Assembly: GCA_964006375.1 (NCBI GenBank)
Contig: OZ023269.1
Location: 125,530,223 to 125,594,222 of the forward strand
DNA length: 64,000 nt
Origin: Tillus elongatus
Lineage: Eukaryota > Arthropoda > Insecta > Coleoptera > Cleridae
Reading direction: 5' to 3'
Of this stretch, positions 27,017 to 38,189 are shown piece after piece; within the stretch, counting starts at the first letter, position 1, and each line of letters begins with the position of its first letter. The notes under the pieces are model-generated. The model was not told the DNA's origin, made no database searches, and worked only from the letters and a program-made list of their open reading frames with translations. Position numbers and translations under genes: made by a program.

Positions 27017-28565
27017 AACACACCACGAGGGCTTACAGCCTAAATACTATCGTACCGTGGGTGTTGACAAGGAGGCAAGAGGCAGCTTGTTAATTCTGGA
27101 CTTGAAGGTTTGGTGGTTCGGAGGAGAAGGAAAAACATGTGCCGGTAAGGAATTCCACAACTTGGAAGTCCTCGGGACAAAAGAGCGGGCATTAGAAGAT
27201 GTTCTATGTCTAGTGACCTGGACAGTAAAAGGGTGCATTCGCTTTGTTCCCCTGGTAGATCTGTTGGGGGCAGCAGGTGGGGGAACTATGGAGGAAAGCT
27301 TCTCTGAGCAGTGCCCGTGCAGATATCTATAAAAGAGAGAGAGGTCACCAACGGCACATCGGTGGGCAAGGGATGGCAGCCTTTGGGTGAGGGAAGGGAC
27401 ACCGATAAGACGTATAGCTCTCTTTTGAATGGAGTCCAGGATAGCGAGTGTAGAAGCGGCAGCTGCACCCGAGATGTGGGAGCAGTATTCGACGTTTGGC
27501 CTTATTTGTGAAGTATATAAGGTATGGAGATTAGCTGGTGAAAAGTATTTGCGAGCCCGGAAGAGGAAACCTAATTTCTTAGCAGCCGCTTCTGCAATTG
27601 ATGTGACATGTTGGTGCCAATTAAGATTTCGATCCACAGAAATGCCAACAAGAGAAAAGGACTCATTACTTTGAATAACTTGGTTGTTCATTGTGATGGG
27701 TCTAGGGCTGGTGTATCTCGTGTGAGAAAGAAAGCAAGACTGAGATTTGGTGGGATTGAATTGTACAAGATTTCTACTTCCCCAGTCTAATATTTTTGGA
27801 GATCCACGGAGACAGAACCCTCCATGAGTCTGCGATCATCTAATTGGGCTAAAGAGACAGGCTTAGAATATTGTATATTTGAGTGGAGGGTGCTGTAGTC
27901 CGCGTAACTGTGAACTGGGTTGGATGTGCTAGAGAGGAGGTCATTGATGTGGAGAAGAAACAAAGTAGAGGCTAAAGCTGAACCTTGAGGAACTCCTGCA
28001 TTAATTGGATACATTTTAGAGGAATGGCCATCCACAACAACAGAAATGCTCCTGTTGGAGAGGAGATTTTCTGTCGAGGTACAAAGTTTTGGTGGTAGGC
28101 CATAGGCCGGAAGTTTATTAAGCAGCGCTGCGTGTCAGACATGGTCGAATGCTTTGGATATGTTTAGAGCAACAATCTGGGATTCACCATGTTGTTCCAT
28201 AGACTTGTTCCAAGAATGGGTGACAAAGAAAAGGAGGTCGACAGTCGTTCTGCGCTGACGGAATCCATACTGCCTGTCGTGGATTAGACTGTATTTTCAA
28301 GAAATTTTTGTAATTCGGTGTTTATATACTTTTCCATCACTTTAGAGACGACTGAAAGGAGAGAAATAGGCCTGTAGCTGCTAGGAAGCGCTTTGGAGCC
28401 TTTCTTGGGGAGGGGTTGTACTCGAGCAGTTTTCCAGTTACTAGGGAATATGCCTTTATTGTAAGATATCTGAAACAGATGAGTCAGGACAGGAGCAAGT
28501 TCTGGTGCGCATTTTTTGAGAACAATTGCTGGGATCTCGTCAAGGCCAGAGGCTTTAACTTGTCC
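27017..28565 (-). pseudogene. Jockey-like non-LTR retrotransposon, 5'-truncated ORF2
   Basis: From the truncated 5' end near 28565 the minus strand encodes RT segments (LTHLFQISYNKGIFPSNWKT, then KKGSKALPSSYRPISLLSVV and SKVMEKYINTEL), GVPQGSALAS, a palm motif YADY where YADD is expected, and a 214-codon open C-terminal region at 27047-27691. That region includes LDSIQKRAIRLIG and FVPRTSKLWNSLPAHVF, and ends just before the GGCTGTAAGCCCTCGTGGTG 3' block. The second catalytic aspartate is tyrosine, and frameshifts lie near 27790 and 28040-28260, so it is inactive. The element sits inside an RTE-like remnant. Confidence 0.85.
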
Positions 28566-28905
28566 TTATTTTACTCAACGTCCACATCTCAAAGGCTTCG
28601 ATTCTTTTCACGACCTGCTTATTCAGAGTCAAGCTTTTCATACACTCTATATGTATGACTTGATAAAGCTCTTTCTCAACTTAAAATTTTAGAATACTCC
28701 ATACGTATGATTTGAAGAACCTCCTCCCCAGGAACAAGTTTAACTATGTATTATTGAAGAGAAAATTTTGTTTATTGAACGCTTGCTTTACCGTCGCGTT
28801 ACCTCTTTTCAGTTCTGTGCAGATTTACCGACATCCATTAATACTCCCAAATTACCCAAATAATTCTACTTGTTCAAGCTGTTGGCTGTTTAGTTTTATA
28901 TCCAT
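28566..28905 (-). pseudogene. RTE-like retrotransposon remnant, upstream half
   Basis: Minus-strand reading gives IKLNSQQLEQVELF followed by a degraded LGSI segment, then KQAFNKQNFLF, RRFFKSYVWSIL, and finally LNKQVVKRIEAFEMWTL. These match the order Y-LGS…AK.AFN.K…L..R…K.YVWS…RIEAFEMW of RTE-type insect retroelements. The end of this piece abuts the 5' truncation of the jockey-like insertion. Confidence 0.6.
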
Positions 28906-29028
28906 TTTCACAGTTTTATCCTTAATTATTTTTATTAGTTTTGTTATTTGTTTGTTGGTTTTTGTTATATTGATTTAGAGTTTGATTGTTTTTAGCATAC
29001 GATCCAGTACACTCACCATCTTGCAGTT

Positions 29029-29171
29029 TTAGTGAATTTTCTTATAAAAAATCACTAATGAGAAGATCTCGACTTTTGAATTTTGAAAAAAATTCTTCAA
29101 ATGAGCGCGAACTAGGTCCCCTAGAGATCATATCTGGGGTCAGTTTCAATTTTTATTTGTTTATGTTTATG

Positions 29172-29251
<80 letters not shown>

Positions 29252-29690
29252 ACCGATAATTAAAAAATAATGGACCGATTTTTATAAAAATATGGCAGGT
29301 ACCTTTCTTTTATTAGTGGCTTGGATAAGTTCGTTAGCCAGGAAAATCCAACATCCCGAAAATGTTGCATTTCTTTCGACGTAGAAACCTAAATTTTGGC
29401 AGAGTTTGCTTTTGCAATGTAAACCAGCTTGCTAAATTTGGTCGCCAAAGCTTTGTTATTTCCGGAGATATGAATTTTTTCCAAAAGAAATCCTCAAATT
29501 TTCCTGAAAACACTGGCCCGATTTTCCAGGCTGACGAAATTATCCAAGCCACTTGCAAAAGGAATTTACTCACAAAATTTTATCAAAATCGGCCCATTAG
29601 TTTTTGAGTTATCGTTGTGTTTGGGCTCAATTGAAGACATTTTTTTCCAAATTCAAAAGTCAAGATCTCCTCATTAGTGATTTTTTTTAA
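29029..29690. mobile_element. H/GAC fold-back: two H-ends facing outward
   Basis: The left H-end (AGTGAATTTTCTTATAAAAA) at 29030 is followed by the GAGCGCGAACTAGG block, (TA)n about 29176-29248 and a plus-strand unit. From about 29357 the same unit runs on the minus strand and finishes at about 29690 with the complement of an H-end (CTCCTCATTAGTGATTTT). There is no GAC-end, so the whole is a head-to-head inverted repeat. Confidence 0.65.
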
Positions 29691-30156
29691 ATGACTAAAG
29701 AAAAGAGCAATTTAAGCAGCGCAGTCTTATCGCTGGAGGAAAATTGTAAATGAATTTTTTTTATCGCCAGCAAAATCAGTTCTGGACCAATTTTCAAAAC
29801 ACTTTTCTAGGCAACAAGGAAAATCGAAAATCAACTTCATTCTTCACACCCTGTACTTGTTGCGCATTTCTTCTCAATCACATCTCTACAGTAAAATTGC
29901 ATGACCCACCTCAAATTTTTCAAGGGCAAAATTCCAAAAATAAGTGGCTTATATAAGAAAGAATAGTACTCGTTGATTTGTTTTTATGAAAGCCGTGTTG
30001 GGAGTAACGTAAGATTTTCAAGGTATTTTTAAGCTATACATAAAGGCTTTCTTTATAGCTTTGAATATAGCCGATGATATGAGAATTAGATGACAGTAGT
30101 TTACAACGCAGTCGTCCTTTCTAATACCAAGATTGTTTCCAAGAGGATGTCTCTAT
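29691..30156. other. No recognised feature
   Basis: Unclassified sequence between the fold-back element and the hAT-like MITE. Confidence 0.35.
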
Positions 30157-30164
30157 CTTCTAGG

Positions 30165-30341
30165 CAGTGGCGGCTTTGCAGTCTTGGCCGCCCTAGGCCC
30201 CGGGCCATGTAGTAAGTATCAGCCGCCCCTTTCTCGGCACCCATCATATAGACTACATAATGAGTTTACTATATTGGCCGCCCCTAATATCTGGCCGCCC
30301 TAGGCCCGGGCCTACTGGGCCTTAGGGCAAATCCGCCACTG
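30165..30341. mobile_element. hAT-type MITE, 177 bp
   Basis: Ends CAGTGGCGG and CCGCCACTG, with longer imperfect inverted repeats around GGCCGCCCTAGGCCC and GGGCCTACTGGGCC. Flanks CTTCTAGG (30157-30164) and CTTTTAGG (30342-30349) form an 8-bp duplication with one mismatch. GC-rich compared with its surroundings. No coding capacity. Confidence 0.8.
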
Positions 30342-30349
30342 CTTTTAGG

Positions 30350-31237
30350 ACATCAGAAAGATGGGGGATAAAATTTGAGTCAGTCCAGGAGTACAAATTT
30401 AAAGTACTATTGCTGGACTTCCAAAGGTTCCAGACGCCTATCAATTTTTATGTCAAACATTTTTTTGGTTAGACGAAACGTAACAATTTCCATGACGATA
30501 TACTTTTTGATTTCGTTAAAAATAAGCTAGCAAAAAGCATCGCGCGAGACTGTTGCTCTAGTTTAATGCCAAAGTGTTCTATCGTTTTATTATAGAACAT
30601 TCTCGCCATATATAAATTCTCTAATTTCTACTTAAAATTCTCGGTGAGTTCCACGTATCCAAATTTACATAAACACATTTAGTTGGATAGATTATAGTCA
30701 ACGATTCATAGTTAAACGAATTAGTTGGAAAACTGCTTGAACCTGAATGTAGAGCGTAGTCAGAGAAACGACTTTGTTTGGCTAATAGATCGCAGATTAA
30801 AAGCGACAGGTTCTGGGTATTATCTCCACGAAACAAGAAGCGAATGTATAAGATGCAACTAGAATATGAATGAAGGTCTAATTCCTTTAAACAATTCATT
30901 TCTTAGTGATATTAAACTGCACATTTACGTATATACGGAATTTAGTTCTCTTTGAGACCTTTCTCCACTTACATACCAATGAGATTCTGCGAGGAAAGCA
31001 GACAAGGACAGAAGCAAAAGGGAAATAGTTTAATCTATTATTACAGAAAGCTACTGATTCACACTTTTCACTTTGTAGCTATTTTCTAACAAAGACTTTT
31101 TACTTTAATTTTTCGTTAATTTCAAGTAACGTTAGAGATACATTTTAGAGCTGCTGAATTTTTATAAAACTGTATCAGACTTAGTTTATCGTTTTTTGAG
31201 TTTACACGCTCAAACACACACATGCACACAAACTCCT
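30350..31237. other. No recognised feature
   Basis: Unclassified sequence. A 92-codon minus-strand frame at 30621-30899 shows no motif and is probably chance. Confidence 0.35.
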
Positions 31238-31795
31238 CTCGCAAGTACCTTTCACCAGCTAATCTCTATACCTTATATACTTCACAAATAATGCCAAACC
31301 TCGAATACTGCTCCCACATCTGGGGTGCCGCTGTCGCTTCTACATTCGCTATCCTGGACTCCATTCAGAAGAGAGCTATACGTCTCATCGGTGACCCTAC
31401 CGTCATACAAAGGCTGCCATCCCTTGCCCATCGACATGCCGTTGGTGACATCTCTCTCTCTTTTATAGATATCTGTACGGCCACTGCTCAGAGAAGGTTT
31501 CTTCCATAGTTCCTCCACCTGCTGTCCCCAACATATCTACCAGGGGAACAGAGCGAATGCACCCTTTTACTGTCCAGGTCACCAGATATAGAACATCCTG
31601 TTATGCTCGCTCTTTTGTTCCGAGGACTTCCAAGCTGTAGAATTCCTTGCCGGCACATGTTTTTCCTTCTCCTCCGAACCTCCAAACCTTCAAGTCCAGA
31701 ATTAACAAGTTGCCTCTTTCCTCCTTGTCGACACTCACGGTACGATAGCATTTAGGCTGTAAGCCCTCGTGGTGTGTTGTTGAAATTTAAAAAAA
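31238..31795 (+). pseudogene. Jockey-like non-LTR retrotransposon 3' fragment
   Basis: Encodes the C-terminal part of ORF2 from the RKYLSPANLYTLYTSQI segment through PNLEYCSHIWGAA and RAIRLIGDP, then after a frameshift near 31500 the SKL.NSLPAHVF region, ending with the common GGCTGTAAGCCCTCGTGGTG block and an A/CA-rich tail. RT core missing. Confidence 0.8.
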
Positions 31796-31800
31796 CACAC

Positions 31801-31803
<3 letters not shown>

Positions 31804-31866
<63 letters not shown>
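31804..31866. repeat. (TA)n microsatellite after a LINE tail
   Basis: About 31 TA units immediately after the CACACACA-containing 3' tail of the LINE fragment. Confidence 0.95.
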
Positions 31867-31867
<1 letters not shown>

Positions 31868-31879
31868 CATTCTTTGTTT

Positions 31880-32020
31880 CGACTGTTTTCAACTTATATA
31901 GGACAAACAAACAGACGTATTCACCCTCCTTGCTCCTATGGTTTTAAGTCTCAGCACCACTGCTCTATTACCTCGGACGGGTCTAAATCCAAAATTACTT
32001 TCATCTGGGTGAGTCTCAAT
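31880..32020 (+). pseudogene. Possible Penelope-like GIY-YIG endonuclease scrap
   Basis: A 75-codon frame starting 31874 includes STYIGQTNRRIH. YIGQTxRxI is the pattern around the second half of the GIY-YIG motif in Penelope-like element endonucleases. The expected downstream LxEH segment is not clear, nothing of the RT is nearby, and the resemblance covers only a dozen residues. It could be coincidence. Confidence 0.3.
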
Positions 32021-32110
32021 TTATCTGCAGTAAATTGTCAATTAAAAGCTGTAATTTTTAATTGTTTTAAAGCTATATTTTCAGATTATATTGTTTAAGT
32101 GATAAAACTA

Positions 32111-32712
32111 AAAAATGTTTGTATTTGCGTGAGCGAAACAAAATAACGAACGAATTCAATGTCACACTCACATTTCTTCGGAAACTACCATCTATAAAGT
32201 AAGTGTAAAGTCACGTATGAAGTTTTAGTATCATATGTGCTACAATCGGTGATGATGTTTTTTAAAATCAGATGTATACTCCATGTTTTACTACACCATT
32301 AAAATTTGGTATAAAAAATCCCTCGAGAAAGGTAGTAAAACTGCCATCAGCAATTTGATGGAAGCTGTTAAACTATATCGAAAAGCATTGGTATAGATTT
32401 TTCCTCTCTTTATATGATACACCAACTGTACGAAATGGTATACTGAATATATTATTACATTTTTCTGAATGTATTTTATTGTCTGCTGAATATAGCACTC
32501 TATAAAGGAATGTAATAAAAAAGTCAATTAGAAGGTATCAATATCAAATTTATAGATATAGACTTAGAACTATGAGAGTAAATTGCTAGGGGTTATTGAG
32601 AGCCAAGAGAGAAGACATTTGAGTAAAAAACCCGTCTCCCCAAAGGGATACGGTACCATGAAGCTTTAAGACAGTGTAAATTAAAAAATGAACTTTACTG
32701 AGTTCTTGTCCA
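32111..32712. other. No recognised feature
   Basis: Unclassified AT-rich sequence before the next H/GAC copy. Confidence 0.35.
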
Positions 32713-32846
32713 TTTTAGTGAATTTTTATTTTAAAAAAATCACTAATATAGAGGTATCGATGGTGAGACTTTGCAAAAATTTTTTCAAATTTGCGCGAAC
32801 TAGGACCCCTAGAACATATATCCGGGGTCAGTTTCAATTTTATATG

Positions 32847-32927
<81 letters not shown>

Positions 32928-34379
32928 ACCGATAATTCAAAAAATAATAGGCCGATTTGGATGAAACTTGGTGAGTGCCCTTCTTTTGTAAATGGCTTGG
33001 ACAAGTTCGTTAACCAAAAAAATCGGATAAGGTTTTCGGGGAAAATTTTGGGTTTTATTTCGAAAAAAATTCATATCTCCGAAAATTAAAAAGCTGTGGT
33101 AACCAAATTTGGTACGGTCGTTTCTGCCATAAAGAGTATCCCTTGTACCAACATTCAGATATCTAGGTTAAAAGACAAAGAAACTACAAGCCTTTGATTA
33201 AAAAAAAATTGAAACGTCAAAATTGATAATTCTGGTAGTCGTACATTAGTACACCTTAGCGTTTTGTGAGTTAAAAGTACCGCTCGAAGTGACTAAGAAG
33301 CTCCTAGATCTGTATCTTAGCCGTCGTTTTCCTTCATTTCGTTAAAATATGAGAAAAAAATTAATTTTAAATAAAAATTGTATGATGTAAATAATCAAGA
33401 CTTTAGAAAATTAATATACTAGAGTATATACCTGTTAGTACATAAATCTATCATGAGAATGGCCGAGAGGTGGAGAAAGCAGTGTGGATTTTATAATGGA
33501 CTCCTATAACACGCGTTCTAATCTCAGTTAGTGACTTTACTTTTCTAAATTTCTTTTTAGTCTTATTTCATTTTACCGTTATCTGATCAGATTATTCTTA
33601 TATTCCGATGAATTATTTAGCCAGTTTTTGTATGACAAATTCAATTAGAACAAGATGAAAACTTTTGAGCCTTAATTCAATTTGAATAGCACATCTGGTT
33701 GTTTGTTATTGCCCTAACTTAGTGAAATCGTTCCATACAGCCATAGACTTTTTCCGTGGCTTCAGAAGTGTTTATTCTTTTCTGCAACCGATTTAAATTT
33801 TTACTGGACGCAGCAAGTGCGTTATGATAGCGAATTTTTATTAAAGTTTCAAATTTCAAAAGCTCAATTTGCTACCAGCCTAACGTTAGTTGGCCCGGAA
33901 CCAGTTTTTTCGGGAGAATTTTAAGTACATTTTCGGAAAATACATTTTCAAACAATAAAGTCATTTTCATGAAATATGGTACATTGCTTCTACTATATAG
34001 GTTATATTGGTAACCAAATTTCATGCCTGTATTTTAATTTATTTCCATTAGCTTTTTCTACAAAATGTTCTTGTAATAGCGAATTTTCTTATAAATGAAT
34101 TTAATGAATTTTTTGTATGAAAAATTATTCAATTGATGTAGCATTTTTTAAACGAAATTAGCCGAAAATAAGGTTTTAATGAATTTTCGTGCAAACAAAT
34201 GATTTTATTTCCAATTTGAATTACGGATTAGGTATATAATTTAAATTTTATGTATTATTAGAGCAACATTTTGTGTAAAAAATATTTAGCCAAATTTGAC
34301 GCCCGCTTTCATTAAAAAAACACATTTGCAATTAAACACATTTCTATGAACTACCATAATGCACTTGCTGCGTCCAGAC
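32713..34379 (+). mobile_element. Complete long H/GAC copy with tRNA-like module
   Basis: H-end AGTGAATTTTTATTTTAAAA with ATCACTAATATAG at 32716, subfamily C block GAGGTATCGATGG, (TA)n about 32850-32924, one unit, a tRNA-like module at 33452-33535 and the conserved tail TTCTGCAACCGATTTAAATT. A partial GAC/MITE block is inserted at 33807, and the final GAC-end complement ends at 34379. Confidence 0.7.
33452..33535 (+). other. tRNA-like module, second class
   Basis: Box A TGGCCGAGAGG is an exact consensus match and resembles the D-arm of Ser/Leu tRNAs; box B is GCGTTCTAATCTC. Followed by GTTAGTGACTTTACTTTT. Confidence 0.6.
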
Positions 34380-34664
34380 TTTTTGTTATTTCACTTTGAA
34401 CAAGTCGTTTAAGAATAAATTTTAATTAGACTAATTTCTCTAATAAAGAGCGGGTGGTACTGCAGAATTATTTTAATTGCCTGACTTGTATGTTTCATTT
34501 GATTATATTAGTGCATATCAGGACATCTGTCAGCTCTCGTTGAATTTATGGTTTATGACCTGCACTAACTTGAGGAATTTAATAGTTTATTTTAATTGTC
34601 TTGAGCGCTCACTGTTTAGCATTTATTTATAACGTGTGAAGAGTAATTTACAGCTGTATTCACA
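34380..34664. other. No recognised feature
   Basis: Unclassified sequence between an H/GAC copy and an RTE-like fragment. Confidence 0.35.
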
Positions 34665-34835
34665 CAACTCTTCACATATTTTAAATTTCCCTTGTCTATT
34701 GGATGCTTGATTTGTCATCGCGATCCTCCTCAGCTATTTGCTACATTTACCATGATCCGTTAAAATACTCCCAAGATACCTGACCATTTCTACTTATCCA
34801 AGTTGTCAAGCAAATTGTGCTCAAAATGACATACT
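34665..34835 (-). pseudogene. RTE-like retrotransposon RT fragment
   Basis: Minus-strand reading gives VEMVRYLGSILTDHGKCSK, then a stop and LRRIAMTNQASN. This is the YLGS..T.DG.C..E…RIAMAK.AF region of RTE-type elements, the same region as 28566-28905 but a different copy. Nothing else of the element is recognisable. Confidence 0.55.
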
Positions 34836-35044
34836 TTTTGTTCTAATGCAGATTTTTGGAAATTCAAAGGTGTTTTAAAATAAGTATAAGGTCACACATC
34901 AAAAACGTTTATTAAAGAATCAGAAAAATGAATCCCAACGCTACAGAAAATGTAATAATTGAAATAAAATGAAAAAAATCACCATCATGTCCACGTGGGT
35001 AACGTGACACACATCAGTCTAGGTTGACACATCTAATCAGTGCA

Positions 35045-35940
35045 CAGTTGAACAGCTTAGTTCTTAGTGCAACGCCAGCATATAGAGTATGGCATCATCG
35101 CTTACATAATTGGCAGCACAGCCAATGCTCTCCTGGCTTTGATTTACTATATAATTCGTTGCAATAAAGGCATGCAGCATCGGAGTCATCAACACCATCA
35201 GTGTCCTGCATAAAATATTCGTCAGACTTGGCATCGGAAACATCCTGAAGGATGCGCTTCTCCTGCTCTTGAACTCTAACGGTTTTGCGTCTTTCCTTCT
35301 CTTTTTTGCTTTGGACTTGTGCTTTAACTTTGTCCTTGAAAGGAGAACCTGTCATAACCTGGGAGCCAGAGATTTTTTTTCTTTGTGTTTCTCGCTCGCC
35401 CCTAGACACTGATTTTGGAAGTGGCGAAATACCCTTTAGGATATCCTGGGTGGTAGACGAAGTAAAAGTGAGTTGGCAGTCATGCTCAAGTGGACCGACT
35501 GGTGTAAGATCCATAGTCTGCTGTGGTGTACTCGACAACGAAGATCTAAAAGCATCTTCAGAATTAGATTGCATGAGATCGGCTGGTGAAAAGTTATCTT
35601 GGAAAAGTTCTGTAAAAACAATTGCTGATTCAGGAAGTTCTTCAGTTTTCTCCCCGCATTTTTCGTTGTCCGTCTCCTTCCCAATCACATTTTCAGTTAC
35701 TTCGCTGGGTAGAAATAAATGATCCGTAAAAACATGTGAGTTCAAAGGATAAATTCCAGTTTTTTCAAATTCACTCGTTATATTTTTGACCGTGGCCGCA
35801 CTTCAATAAGCTCTCACAAAAACACCGGCGACTTGGTACAGCCCTACAGTTCTACGAGGGTGCGCTTTTAGCCAGGTGCTCATTTCTCGGTTGTAATATG
35901 AATCGAGTGGTCCAAAAAATGAGACATCAAGTGACTGCCC
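35045..35940 (-). pseudogene. Tigger/pogo-type transposase, C-terminal half
   Basis: Minus-strand reading starts at QSLDVSFFGPLDSYYNREM, the region around the third catalytic aspartate of pogo/Tigger DDE transposases. It continues GLYQVAGVFVRAY, a stop, SAATVKNITSEFEKTGIYPL, and then a 216-codon open frame (35095-35745). That frame is a polar tail rich in Ser, Lys and Glu, ending in the Cys-rich segment CLYCNELYSKSKPGEHWLCC followed by QLCKR, a zinc-binding tail seen in many insect members. A TGA replaces the Trp after CKR. The N-terminal DNA-binding and first catalytic parts are gone, because the jockey-like LINE begins directly upstream at about 35960. No inverted repeats seen. Confidence 0.8.
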
Positions 35941-35964
35941 CCTTGGTCGCTCAGACCACGGCAT

Positions 35965-38180
35965 GGTCACTGCTTCCTGCACAATGCAACCCGAGGTCAC
36001 ACAGTCATCACACCCACGTATCGTTTGGCACTACAACTCCGCGAACTGGGACGAAATGCGGGATTACTTTTCCTCATTTCTATGGACGTTTGTCTGCTCT
36101 CATCCTGACCCCACTGATATCTCACAAAACGTCACCGAAATCATCCAAGCTGGCATGTAATTATTTATTCCACGTACACCAAAAACCTCTTCAGTTACTC
36201 AAAAGTCCTGGTTCTCTAAATCCTGTGACGAGGCCAGACTTGAAAAGGTCAAAGCTCACAAAACGTTTCTACACAATCCCAGTCAAGAAAACCGTCAATC
36301 ATTTAACGACGCAATAACCGCTATGTCCGCATTCTTTCTGAGGCAAAAAACTCATTTAATAACCACATCAAAAACAAAGTCCTCTCAAGCTCCAATGGCA
36401 GCAAACCCATCTGAACTCTTGCTAAATCTATTAGGAATAATTTTTGCAAGAACACGTTCCCACCTCTTGTTTCAGGGGATGAAATTGTTTCTACCGCCCT
36501 GGGAAAGGCTGAACTTTTTACCTCGTTGTTAGCCGGTAATTCTACTCTCAACCCACCTCCAAATTTTCAACTACAAACATCCCCAATGTCGCGCATAAAC
36601 TGACGAATATCAATTCCAAAACTAAAAAGGTACGAAAGATGCCCTCTTCTCTTAATACCAGGAAATACTCTGGCCTAGACGAGATCCTAGTAATTGTTCT
36701 CAAAAAATGCGCACCAGAACTTGCTCCTGTCCTGACTCGTCTGTTTCAGACATCTTACAATAGAGGCATATTCCCTAGTAACTGGAAAACTGAGTACAAC
36801 CTCAAGAAAGGATCCAAAGCGCTTCTAGCAACTACAGGCCTATTTTTCTCCTTTCAGTCGTCTCTAAATTGATGGAAAAGTATATAAACACCGAATTACT
36901 AAAATTTCTTGAAAAACACAGTCTAATCCATGACAGGCAGTATGCTTGCCGTCAGCGCAGATCAACTGCCGACCTCTTTTCTTTTGTCACTCAATCTTGG
37001 AACAATTCTATGGAACTGCACGGTGAATCCCAGATTGTCGCTCAAGACATATCCAAAACATAATACCAGGTCTGGCACGCAGCGCTGCTTAATAAACTGC
37101 TGGCTTATGGCCTACCACCAAAACTCTTTATCTGGACAGCAAATTTCCTCTCCAACCGGATGGCCATTCCTCTAAACTGTATCCAATTAATGTAGGAGTC
37201 CCTCAAGGTTCAGCTTTAGCCCCTACTTTGTTTCTTTTCCACATCAATGACCTCCTCTCTAGCACATCCAACCCAGTTCACAGTTACGCGCATGACAGCA
37301 CCCTCCACCCAAATATACAATATTCTAAGCCTGTATCTTTACCCCAATTAGATGGATCGCAGACTCATGGAGGGTTCTGTCTATGTGGATCTCCAAAAAT
37401 ATTAGACTGGGGAAGAATAAATCTTGTACAATTCAACTTCACCAAATCTCAGTCTTGCTTTCTATCTCATAAGAGATACACCAGCCCTAGACCCATCACA
37501 ATGAACAACGAAGTTATTCAAAGTAATAAGTCCTTTTCACTTGTTGGCACTTCTGTGGACCGAAATCTCAATTGACACCAACATGTCATATCAATTTAAG
37601 AAGCGGTGCTAAGAAATTAGGTTTCCTCTTCTGGGCTCGCAAATACTTTTCACCAGCTAATCTCTATACCTTATGTACTTCACAAATAAGGCCAAACCTC
37701 GAATACTGTTCCCACATTAGCAGCTGCCGCTGCTACACTCACTATCCTGGACTTTATTCAGAAGAGAGCTATACGTCTCATCGGTGACCCTACCCTCATC
37801 CAAAGGCTGCCATCCCTTGCCCACCGATGTGCCGTTGGTGACCTCTCTCTCTCTTTTATAGATATCTGCACGGGCACTGCTCAGAGGAGCTTTCCTCCAT
37901 AGTTCCCCCACCTGCTGCCCCCAGCAGATCTACCAGGGGAACAAAGCGAATGCACCCTTTTACTCTCCAGGTCACCAGGCATAGAACATTTTGTTATGCC
38001 CGCTCTTTTGTCCCGAGGACTTCCAAGTTGTGGAATTCCTTGCCGGCACACGTTTTTCCTTCTCCTCCGAACCTACAAACCTTCAAGTCCAGAATTAACA
38101 AGTTGCCTCTTTCCTCCTTGTCAACACCCACGGTACAATAGTATTTAGGCTGTAAGCCCTCGTGGTGTGTTGTTAAAATA
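35965..38180 (+). pseudogene. Longest jockey-like non-LTR retrotransposon copy in the window
   Basis: Order of segments: linker (RIVWHYNSANWDEMRDYFSS), WFSKSCDEARLEKVKAHKTF, then RT fingers (GLDEI, LTRLFQTSYNRGIFPSNWKT), SLIHDRQYACRQRRSTADLF, the VWHAALLNKLLAYGLPP equivalent, GVPQGSALAPTLFLFHINDL, a YAHD motif in place of YADD near 37285, and the C-terminal SKLWNSLPAHVF region. It ends with the common 3' block and an A-rich tail. The endonuclease is missing. More than six frameshifts or stops are present. Its 5' end is joined to a Tigger transposase remnant. Confidence 0.85.
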
Positions 38181-38189
38181 AAAAATAAA

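Noticed and set aside
35285..35722. 145-codon plus-strand frame overlapping the Tigger remnant
   Set aside because: Antisense shadow of the transposase tail, whose motifs are clear on the minus strand.
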